Source of the DNA: SCTM01 sp965279655
Lineage (GTDB): Bacteria > Pseudomonadota > Alphaproteobacteria > Rhodospirillales > Rhodospirillaceae
Assembly (NCBI GenBank): GCA_965279655.1
Contig: OZ257255.1
Span: 2,232,001 to 2,296,000, forward strand
Reading direction: 5' to 3'
Length of the DNA: 64,000 nt
Within the stretch, counting starts at the first letter, position 1, and each line of letters starts with the position of its first letter. A model generated the notes under the pieces. That model saw nothing but the letters and a program-made list of their open reading frames with translations, did no database searches and had not been told where the DNA came from. This document shows, piece by piece, positions 34,982-43,200 of this stretch. Both the position numbers and the translations under genes were made by a program.

Positions 34982-35749
34982 TCAGCCGCCGAGTAGCGTT
35001 AGATATCGGCTGACCGCCTCGACCTCCGCGGCCAGACGATCGCTGCGGCGCATCGCCTCCGCATCCTCGCCCCAGGTTTCATTCTGAAAAGTCTCGTCGA
35101 GCTGCGCGGCGGCGAAAGCTTCCGCGCTGGTGATCCGTCCGTGGACGAGCGCCAGGGCCAGCGCCAGCGAGCCCGTGGTCGCGACCGCTGCTTGCAGGGC
35201 CGTCAGCTTCTCAACCGACAGAGCGTCCAGCGCCGCCGCCGCCGCGTCGAGGGCGGCTGGGGCGTGGTTGGCCGGCTGGATGCCGTGAACGACCGTCAGC
35301 GCGATGCCGTGCTGGGCGTCCAGCCAATCGAGAATCGGCTGCCAGAGCGCGGCCTGACGCGCCGTGAGCGGCGCGGGATACGGCGCGCGGTAACACAAGA
35401 GATCGGTCTGCGCGTAGGGGAGCAGGTTGCCGAGAATGGCGTCGCGTTCCGGGCCGACGCGATCGAGCGCCGTGGCGGCCAGGCGCGTGATGGGCATGGT
35501 GTGCGGGTCGATCTCCGCCCCCTGCTCCCGCCATTCCTGTGCGATGGCTTCGGCGAGCGCGGGTGACGTGGTCTCCAGCACGCGCCTCAGCGGTGTCTTC
35601 ATCGGGCGACCATCAAGCAGCACGCGATGCAGCGCGCCGGCGGCGGCAACGCTGACTTCTTTGTAGAAGCGCTTGGCCTTGGGCGGTGGTGGTTCGCGCA
35701 CGGGAATGCGCGACAGGTCCGGGCCCGCCGGTCCCCCGTTCTCGGTCAT
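34982..35749 (-). CDS. ATP12-family F1-ATPase assembly chaperone
   Basis: 255 residues from the ATG at 35749. ATP12 motifs: KRFYKEVSVAAAGALHRVLLDGRPMKTPLRRVLETTSPALAEAIAQEWREQGAEIDPHTMPITRLAATALDRV, YAQTDLLCYRAP, and the C-terminal GSLALALALVHGRI. In mitochondria ATP12 binds the alpha subunit during F1 assembly; the alphaproteobacterial versions are its counterparts. The gene is last in the minus-strand series rluC-HAD-asmA-like-atp12, ten bases after the asmA-like gene. Confidence 0.9.
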   Translation of the reverse strand: MTENGGPAGPDLSRIPVREPPPPKAKRFYKEVSVAAAGALHRVLLDGRPMKTPLRRVLETTSPALAEAIAQEWREQGAEIDPHTMPITRLAATALDRVGPERDAILGNLLPYAQTDLLCYRAPYPAPLTARQAALWQPILDWLDAQHGIALTVVHGIQPANHAPAALDAAAAALDALSVEKLTALQAAVATTGSLALALALVHGRITSAEAFAAAQLDETFQNETWGEDAEAMRRSDRLAAEVEAVSRYLTLLGG

Positions 35750-35759
35750 TGAACTTATC

Positions 35760-37808
35760 CTACGACTTGCGGCCCCAGGCGCGCGCGACGGCGCAGATGT
35801 CGCCGCTGGGTGCGGCGACCGCGGCCGGTTTGGTTCCGCCGGCGGCTTGTGTTTTGGCGCCACCGCCGAACAGACCGCCGGCAATGCCGCCAAGGATGTT
35901 GCCCCCAGCGCCCGCCGCGCCGCCCGCGATGCCGGTGGCGAGACCCGCCACGCCCGCGACGGCGCCGGCGGCGTCGATGCCGATATTCGGCGAGGTCATC
36001 GGGCCGCTCACCTTCACTTGTGAGACGATCTTGGTGATGCCGCTGCCGACCAGACTCTTCGCGTCTGGCTTCACGATCATGTCGATGCGCTCTTGCGCGA
36101 GATCGATCTTACCGCTGGCGGTAAAGGACATCTTGTCGGTGACCATCGCGACGCCGTTCACGGTGTTGGCGACGCCGTTGGCGAGCTGGAAGTTGGTCAC
36201 CCCGCAGCGCGCGACCGCATAGGGGTCCTTGTTGCCCATCGGATTGATGGCCGCGAGGATCTGCGCCGCCGCCGGACCCATCGCGCTGGTGCGGATGCGG
36301 CTTTCGCCCATGGTTGCGAGGAACGAACCGTTGAGTGTGCCGACGATAGCCTTCGGCGAAGCGCCGGCGCCGCGCACATCAACATCGACGTCGAGCGGGC
36401 CGTTGGTGATGAGGTCGGTGACCTTGTAGGCCTTGGCGAGGGATTCCGCGCTCAAGCCCTTCACGGTACCCTTGATCGCCACTGTCTTGTTCGCGGCGTT
36501 GGCATCGACGTCGCCCGCGACCTTGCCGCCCAACAGATCGAGGCTGGCGTCATTCAGGACCAGATGGCCCTTGGCGAGCTTGATCGGCAGGGAGACGTTG
36601 GTGACGGACTGGCCGTTCGCGAGCTTCACCGTGCCGACGGTGACCTTCACGTCCGCATCGGCGGTGTTGAGCATGTCCCACGGCAGCGGCGCGGTGGAGA
36701 ACATCCCACCGGACTGCGACGCGGGGGCTGCGGTGCGCGCGGGGGCCGGAGCGGACGACGGAGCAGGCGCCGCGGCGGGCTTGGCCGCGCCGGTGCTGGC
36801 CGGGGCCGGCGGCGGCGCGAGCTTCGTCAGATCGACTTCGGGAATGTTGATCGTGCCTTTGGCGAACGGCGGCGTGGCGGTGGCATCGACGACCACGTCC
36901 ACATCGCCCTTCAGGCCCATGCCTTCCAGGGCGAGCTTCATCGGCACAGCCTTGTCGCCCTTCTTCATGGACGCAATGCCGAGCGTGCCCTTGGCGGTGA
37001 TGTCGCCGCCGTTGTACCTGGCGGCCATCTCAAACGCGCCCTTCTCGTCGAGGGACACCTTGCTCACCTCGGCGTCGATCGGTTGACCGGCGCTCTTGCC
37101 GCTGACCTTGATGTCGGCCACGTCGATCTTCTTGAAGCCCATGTTCATGATCGGGCCGGAGGATTCCATCGCCAGCTTTCCGATGGCGGCCGTCACCACG
37201 TCCTGACCGTCGCGGCGGTTCACCGTCGCGCCGTCGATGGTCATGCTGGAGATGTTCATCTGCTGCATGGCGCCGGTGATCCGCAACGTGACGGACTTCA
37301 CCGCCACATCCATGTCGCCGTCGGCCTTGGCGTCCTTGATCGCGATTTTCATGTTGGTGGCGTCGATCGCGGAAACATTCACGGCTTGCTGCTCGCCGGC
37401 AGACGCGGCGTTCTGCGGCGGGGCGGCGGTCTGGAAGACCCAGTTCTGCTGGCCGGCTTTGTTGGTCTCAAGCAGCATGTCCGCGCCGTCGACGGCGATC
37501 TTGGTGATGTTCACCTGATTCGAAAGCAACGGCAGCAGTTCGACCTTCGCCTCGAGCTTCTTGACGATCATCATCTGCGGACGGCTGCCCCACGGCGCAT
37601 TGCCCAGCACCACGTCGGTCAGGACGATGGTGGGGGTGAGCGAAATCCCCATCCGGATATCGCCGATGGTGATATCTCGCCCGGTCGCCGCCTTGGTTTG
37701 GGCTTCGATCGTGCCCTTGTACTTGGCGATGTCGAAGGTCATCGCGAAGATGACGACGCCGACAATGACGAGGACGACGATTCCGCCGACGATCTTCAGA
37801 GCTTTCAT
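35760..37808 (-). CDS. AsmA-family inner membrane protein
   Basis: 682 residues. A short cytosolic start, one membrane segment (about 5-25), then a long periplasmic beta-rich region. Blocks such as ITIGDIRMGISLTPTIVLTDVVLGNAPW and the C-terminal VSGPMTSPNIGIDAAGAVAGVAG are typical of AsmA. AsmA-like proteins are thought to form lipid-carrying bridges toward the outer membrane. A Pro/Ala-rich linker (about 330-380) splits the chain into two halves. Its ATG overlaps the end of the HAD gene (ATGA). Confidence 0.85.
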   Translation of the reverse strand: MKALKIVGGIVVLVIVGVVIFAMTFDIAKYKGTIEAQTKAATGRDITIGDIRMGISLTPTIVLTDVVLGNAPWGSRPQMMIVKKLEAKVELLPLLSNQVNITKIAVDGADMLLETNKAGQQNWVFQTAAPPQNAASAGEQQAVNVSAIDATNMKIAIKDAKADGDMDVAVKSVTLRITGAMQQMNISSMTIDGATVNRRDGQDVVTAAIGKLAMESSGPIMNMGFKKIDVADIKVSGKSAGQPIDAEVSKVSLDEKGAFEMAARYNGGDITAKGTLGIASMKKGDKAVPMKLALEGMGLKGDVDVVVDATATPPFAKGTINIPEVDLTKLAPPPAPASTGAAKPAAAPAPSSAPAPARTAAPASQSGGMFSTAPLPWDMLNTADADVKVTVGTVKLANGQSVTNVSLPIKLAKGHLVLNDASLDLLGGKVAGDVDANAANKTVAIKGTVKGLSAESLAKAYKVTDLITNGPLDVDVDVRGAGASPKAIVGTLNGSFLATMGESRIRTSAMGPAAAQILAAINPMGNKDPYAVARCGVTNFQLANGVANTVNGVAMVTDKMSFTASGKIDLAQERIDMIVKPDAKSLVGSGITKIVSQVKVSGPMTSPNIGIDAAGAVAGVAGLATGIAGGAAGAGGNILGGIAGGLFGGGAKTQAAGGTKPAAVAAPSGDICAVARAWGRKS

Positions 37809-38536
37809 GGGGTCTCTCCTGAAGCAGCAGGGCCTGGGGCCACGGGGGCGGCTTCGCCTAGGCGTTGCACAATGAGACGATCCACAGCCTGATGCAGATC
37901 GGTCATGCGATCAATGAGGGTGTGGGCGCCGGCGGCGGTGAGTTCGTGGCCGGCGTGATTGCCCCAGGACACGCCGATGGCTCCGGCCTTCGCGGCGCGT
38001 GCCATCACTATGTCGTAGGTCGTGTCGCCAATCATCACAGTGGCTTCGGGGCTGGCCCCGGTTTCCGCCATGGCCTGCAGCACCATGCCGGGGTGCGGCT
38101 TTCCGGGCGCGGAGTCCGGCGTCTGAATGGATACGAAACGCTCGATCAGGCCGTGGCGATCCAGAAAATAATCGACGCCGCGCCGCGCCTTGCCGGTGGC
38201 GATGGCCAGCACGAAGCCGGCGGCGCTGAGCGTCTCGAACACGTCGAGCGCGCCTTCGAACAACGGCTCGCGATAGTCGGATTCCGTTCGATACCGCACG
38301 AAACATTCGCCGAATGCGGTACGGACCGGGAGGATGTCCGCCGGGGCGACTTCGGGAAACAAGGTCAGCAGGGCTTCATCGAGTTCCAGGCCGATGACGC
38401 GGGGCATCATTTCCCGCGTCGGGACGGTGAGGCCGCAGAGCTTCGCCGTGTCCGCCACCGCGCGCATGATGTTGTCGCGGCTGTCGATGATGGTGCCGTC
38501 GAGGTCGAAGATGGCGAGACGCAGCGGTGGGCTCAA
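37805..38536 (-). CDS. HAD-superfamily phosphatase (phosphoglycolate phosphatase-like)
   Basis: 243 residues assuming a TTG start at 38536. There is no ATG near the conserved beginning LRLAIFDLDGTIIDSRD; a TTG with GGAGG about 8-12 bases upstream overlaps the rluC stop (TTGA), which fits coupling to rluC. Motifs: FDLDGT (catalytic Asp pair), IATGKARR (motif II), GKPHPGM (motif III lysine) and IGDTTYDI (motif IV). Likely removes phosphate from a small metabolite; phosphoglycolate is a common family guess but not shown. Confidence 0.85.
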   Translation of the reverse strand: MSPPLRLAIFDLDGTIIDSRDNIMRAVADTAKLCGLTVPTREMMPRVIGLELDEALLTLFPEVAPADILPVRTAFGECFVRYRTESDYREPLFEGALDVFETLSAAGFVLAIATGKARRGVDYFLDRHGLIERFVSIQTPDSAPGKPHPGMVLQAMAETGASPEATVMIGDTTYDIVMARAAKAGAIGVSWGNHAGHELTAAGAHTLIDRMTDLHQAVDRLIVQRLGEAAPVAPGPAASGETP

Positions 38537-39510
38537 TCGTCCGCCTCCGATTCCTCGAAGCCAAGCTGGCGGAAGGCGTGTTCCATGTGCTCGGGCAGCG
38601 GCGCCTTCACGACGATCGGCTTTTTCTTGCCCTCTTGCGGGATCGTGATCATGCGGGCGTGAAGGCACAGCCTGTCGCCGATCTCCGCCAGAAGGCCTGT
38701 GTCCGGCGTGGTGCGCGAGTGGCCGGCGTACTTGCCGTCACCCAGGATCGGCGTATTCAGCAGCGCACAATGCGCGCGGAGCTGGTGCGTGCGGCCCGTC
38801 CGGGGGCTGAGTTCAAGCCATGTGACCTTGCCGCCCGCGCCGGCGACGGTGAGATAGTCGGTGACGGCCTTCTTCCCCTCCTCGTCGTCCCATTCCATCT
38901 TCTGCTTGCCGTGTTCGCCAACTTTTGCGAGCGCGGCGGAGATGGTGCCGGCCGCATGCTTCGGCTGGCCGACCACCAACGCCCAGTAGATCTTCTCCAT
39001 GTCCCGGCTTTGGAACAGACGGCCGAGGCGCGTCGCGGCGGCGGGCGTGCGCGCGAGGATCAGCGCGCCGGAGGTGTCGCGGTCAAGGCGGTGGACGAGG
39101 CGTGGCCGGTGTTCCGACCCGAAGCGCAGGGCATCGAGCATGCCGTCGAGGTGGCGCTCGGTCTTGGTGCCGCCCTGCACCGCCAGCCCGGCGGGCTTGT
39201 TGAGGACGATGATGTCATCGTCTTTGTAGAGCACCGCTTCCTGGACGAGAGCAGCATCGCGCGCCTTCACCGGACGCTCGCCCGGCTTCGCCTTCACGCC
39301 GGCGTCGCCCAAGGGCGGCACGCGGATGATCTGGCCGGGCTCGAGACGGTGATTGGCTTTCACGCGGCCACCGTCGACGCGCACCTGGCCGGTGCGGCAC
39401 AGTTTCTCCAAGCGGCCGTGGTTGACCGTCGGGAAGTGGCGCTTGAACCAGCGGTCCAGGCGGAGGGTGCCGTCGTCCGCGGAGACGGTGATCTGTTGAA
39501 CGCCGCTCAA
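38533..39510 (-). CDS. rluC: RluC-type 23S rRNA pseudouridine synthase
   Basis: 325 residues; the annotated beginning is a TTG (39510) because no ATG fits before the S4 domain. S4 RNA-binding domain at the start (LRLDRWFKRHFPTVNHGRLEKLCRTGQVRVDG), then the RluA-family catalytic block HRLDRDTSGALILA, in which the Asp is catalytic, and HQLRAHCALLNTPILGDGKYAG. It isomerises uridines in domains II and V of 23S rRNA. Its upstream partner in many alphaproteobacteria is crcB, which is missing here; the next gene upstream is 5.5 kb away (rarA). Confidence 0.9.
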   Translation of the reverse strand: MSGVQQITVSADDGTLRLDRWFKRHFPTVNHGRLEKLCRTGQVRVDGGRVKANHRLEPGQIIRVPPLGDAGVKAKPGERPVKARDAALVQEAVLYKDDDIIVLNKPAGLAVQGGTKTERHLDGMLDALRFGSEHRPRLVHRLDRDTSGALILARTPAAATRLGRLFQSRDMEKIYWALVVGQPKHAAGTISAALAKVGEHGKQKMEWDDEEGKKAVTDYLTVAGAGGKVTWLELSPRTGRTHQLRAHCALLNTPILGDGKYAGHSRTTPDTGLLAEIGDRLCLHARMITIPQEGKKKPIVVKAPLPEHMEHAFRQLGFEESEADD

Positions 39511-39697
39511 GACGCACCGCCGTAATTAGACTCGGGGATATGTGAGCAGGTGCGAAGCGTATGGCGGCGAATACGCGGTGGAATTTTCGCGCTCAGGGGG
39601 GAGCGGATGCAGCATGGGTGGGGGATTTGTATGGTCATGGTGACTTCATTTTAGCGGGGGAATGGGACTCACGCCGCTGTTCATTTCGGGTGTGAAT

Positions 39698-39843
39698 GTC
39701 ACCCCGGCCGCCGGCCCAGGCCGGCTTCTTATCTAGAAGCGCGCCTTCGCGCGCGTGGCCGGGGTCCACTTTTCAAGGCGCAAGAGGCCCAGTGGAAGAA
39801 TCGTGCCCTCTGATGAGTGGACCCCGGCCTTCGCCGGGGTGAC
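39698..39843. repeat. Intergenic palindromic repeat, copy 1
   Basis: Bounded by an 11-bp perfect inverted terminus, GTCACCCCGGC and GCCGGGGTGAC. Inside is a 14-bp inverted repeat, GGCCGGGGTCCACT (39757-39770) and AGTGGACCCCGGCC (39816-39829). It also holds the hairpin-forming GCGCGCCTTCGCGCGCG. Related copies are at 44781-44949 and 49546-49655. It belongs to the class of CCGG-rich dyad repeats found scattered in alphaproteobacterial intergenic regions. Confidence 0.85.
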
Positions 39844-40046
39844 GAAAAGTGCGGGGCTTGCAGCCCTTCACCGCCGCCGGTTTTCTTCTCGCGGCGAAGT
39901 TCGTCCTCGTCGTCGTGTTCTTTGGCGGCATGCCCCACGGCGATCGGCACGTCGGCGATTTTTGCCATCACGACGTCCGGGGACTTGAGAGATTCAAATT
40001 CGGCGGTGTCGCGGTGTGCGCGCACGTCGATCGTTTTCGCTCGCAC
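39729..40046 (-). pseudogene. Doubtful short reading frame, possible remnant
   Basis: A GTG-started frame of 105 codons. The first half has protein-like composition (DVVMAKIADVPIAVGHAAKEHDD), while the second half, from SPRRRPGSTHQ on, is a translation of the palindromic repeat, a pattern seen when coding remnants run into such repeats. It could be the rest of a gene displaced at this locus, or noise. Confidence 0.2.
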
Positions 40047-40189
40047 CGAGTTGCGAAGATTCGGACGACACGAAGCGTGTCATCTCAACCGCGCGCATCC
40101 TTGGGTTGCTCCACGGCGGCTTTCCGACTTTTGATTCCGATCAATGCTCGCTTTGCCGGTGTTGTCACTGTAACCCTCTGCAAATCGCG

Positions 40190-40203
40190 AAGGAGATAGA
40201 AGC
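40190..40203 (+). promoter_or_regulatory. Strong ribosome-binding site ahead of the giant gene, in phase with a CTG
   Basis: AAGGAGATAGAAGCTG: AAGGAG is followed, seven bases later, by a CTG at 40203 that is in frame with the giant gene; a TAG stop lies just before (40197-40199). The first conventional start in this frame is a TTG at 40224 with no comparable leader. Either translation begins at CTG (adding seven residues) or at a TTG; no ATG is available before the prepilin-like segment. Confidence 0.45.
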
Positions 40204-40223
40204 TGTCTCAAGTTTTTGGTTGG

Positions 40224-43200
40224 TTGTTGACGTGCATTCTTGGGGATCGACCCCCGCATTATCCAGCGCCGCTTCTCCGCAAAATCACATCCCGCGTTAC
40301 TGACGATCGTGGCCAAACGCTGCTGATCGTTGCCGGCGTAATGGTCGGCGTTGCCTTCGCCGCAGCCACCGCGTTTCTGACTCTCAACGAGGGGCAGCGG
40401 CTTCTTGCAAGACTCAAGTCCGGCAACGCCAGCCAGGGGTCGACGCAATCCGCGGTGCTCGCGCATTACTACAGCACCGTCCCTCACACCGGCACCACGG
40501 CCACAGGCCCCGGGACGATTCCGTGTCCGGACACCGCGAGTCCTCCCACCGGCGACGAGGCGGCAACTTGCGACGGCGTCGCGACGCCAAATGCCGGGGT
40601 GTTGCCGTGGAAGACTCTCGGTCTCAGCCGCGATCAAGCCATCGACGGCAACGGGAACTTCTACACCTATGTGGTCTCCCCGGACGCGCGGGCGATTTGC
40701 GACAGCGTCGGCAACGATCATACCGGCGGCAGCGAGATCACCGGCACGCTCAAGGCGTCATCGCTCCGGGTGACGAACGCGCTGGGAACGACGACGAGCA
40801 TTCCCTTCGCGACCATCGGGCACGGCAAGAACGGGCTTGGCGCGCGGTCGAGCAGCAATGTGGCTTCGACGGCGCCGGAGTCCGCCAACGAACTCGCGAA
40901 CTGCGATCCGATCGTCGGCACCTGCGCACACGGCACGGTGATGGGCACCACGACGGCGCTGGTCTCAGGCCCGTTCACGGGCTCGACGAGTTCCACGGCA
41001 TTCGACGACCAGGTCTTCGTTCCGACGAATGCCTCGCTCCTGTCGCTGTGTCAAAGCTTGACGCCCGGCGGCGCCCTCAATGCGACGCTGTCCGACAATT
41101 TCGCCGCCGGCGACACGAGCACCACCGTCGATTCCACAAAGTTCACCGCGTCGAACGTGACGCGCGCAGCGGAACTGGAAACCAGCGCGACAGCGTCCAA
41201 GACCAACGGAAACCAGGTCGCGCGGTTCGGCGCGCCCGGCGCGGCCCTTGCCACCAATCCCACCAACTACAACCTCGACCCGCGCGTACGGCCGCTGTTT
41301 ATCTCTGCCCTGTGGTCGCCGAATGCGGGCGACGTGAGCGGCGGCGTGGGCCTCTGCGGCACCGGCGGCGCCACCCACGATCAAGCCGGAATGTCGATCG
41401 TCACGCGCGCGACCGCGGGCACGCAGACACCCGGCACCGACGATTTCGCGGCCGGCGGCGGCCTCACGATTCGTTACTACGACGGCGCCTTGGCAACGGC
41501 GATCGACGCGACGACGACCGGGGTCGCGAATACGATCGAGATCCGCGCGCATGGCGCGACGCTGGCAACGTCCACCGCGGATACGTTCAATCTAATCTGC
41601 TACAAAAAATATTTGATCGAGGCTTACGACGATGGCAGCTACGTCTGGGGACGCGTCACCCAGACCGACAATAGCAGCAACACCGCGATCGTCGGCCCCT
41701 TCGCCACGAGCGGGACCGTCGGCGATCAGCACGACGATCTTTACGGTGCGAACCAGGCGGCCTTCGTCAGCGGCCCCAACATCAACGATCTCGATGACGC
41801 CGTCGCCGGCGTGGGCATGCTGACCATGACGGCGGACGGCACGAACGACTACGTCACCGCATCAAACCTGGGCCTCACGGGCAGCCTCACCCTGGAGGCA
41901 TGGATCCGCCCCGTGGCGCTGCCGACCACGAACACAACATCCGCGGTCATCGCGTCCTGGGATGCCGGCGCGGCTCTCCCGGGCAATAATTCATTCCGGC
42001 TATCGATCGCCGGCACGGCCACTGCGAGTTCCGGCACGCAGATCTCTTTGGACCTGTCCGGCGTCAACAGCGCAGCCGCGAGCATCAACACGAATCATCT
42101 CGCGGCCTACACTCCGACACTGGGGAAATGGGCGCACATCGCGGCGACCTACGATGCGGCGGCGGGCGTGGTCACTTTTTACGTCAATGGAGAGGCGGTC
42201 GGCACGGCCCGGACCACGATCAACAGCGCCGGTATCGTGGGCGGCTCGCAACCCTTCACGGTCGGCGGCGATGCGGCCGGGACCGCGAGCTTCTTCCAGG
42301 GCGATATCTCCGACGTGCGCGTGTGGAATACCGCACGGACGGCGGCGAGTATCCTGAGCAGCTACAACACCCGCCTGTCGTATTCGACCGCGACCGCCGT
42401 TTCCAATCTGACTCTGAATTGGAAGTTGGACAGGGAATCGGGCGGGATCGCCGCGGCGAACGTCACCGCGGTGTCCACCGGCGAGACGACCGGCGCCGCC
42501 CACAACGGCACCCTCACCAACGGCGCGAAATACACCGCGGCGCTGGCAAACTATTTCCGGCCGTTCGCCGGCACCGTCAATAGCGTGGCGGGCGTGTGCC
42601 CATCCGGCACAGCCGGACATTCGTACGAATGCGATTTCCGCTCGAACGCGCAGTCCAGCACGTTCACCTTCGCCGCGAATCTCTACAATGTGTACGCCAA
42701 GCTGTGGGGCGGCGGCGGCGGCGGCTACAGCAGCGGAAGCGCGAGCACTGGGGGCGGCGGCGGCTTCTCGGCGGGCGCGCTGCGCAGCATCAACGCGACA
42801 ACCATTCACGGGCAAAACGTCGACGTGATCGTCGGCAGCGGCGGGACCGGCAGCACCACCCTGCTCAACGGCGCGGGCGGCGGCGGCGCTTCCGCGATCA
42901 GGCTGACAAGCGGTACGGTGCCCGGCCTGGTGGCGGGCGGCGGCGGCGGCGCGAGCCTGAGCAACAACACCGTGTATCCGCTTTGCAGTTCGCTGGTGGG
43001 CGATTCCGGCAATCAATGCGGACTTGGCGGCGCCGGCGGCGGCGCGGACACAGCCGTCACCTCCAGCCGCGCGCCCGACGGCGCCACCGCGGTCTGCGGC
43101 GGCCGCGGCGGGCACGGCACCAACGCCTATAGCTCGGGTTCTCCGGCCGATCCGCCCAACGCCTACTGCCTAGCAGGCGGCGGCAACCCGACGACATCGG

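Larger units (their letters stand above)
39511..40202. other. Gene-free stretch with palindromic repeat between rluC and the giant gene
   Basis: About 690 bp without a confident gene. It contains a 146-bp palindromic repeat (39698-39843) and, close to the right end, the ribosome-binding sequence AAGGAGAT (40190-40197). A minus-strand reading frame (39729-40046) has plausible composition in its first 55 codons but its end is formed by the repeat, so I regard it as doubtful. No crcB-like gene was found. Confidence 0.5.

Noticed and set aside
34847..34996. 49-codon Pro-rich frame after yciB
   Set aside because: Overlaps the atp12 end, no ribosome-binding site and no recognisable motif.
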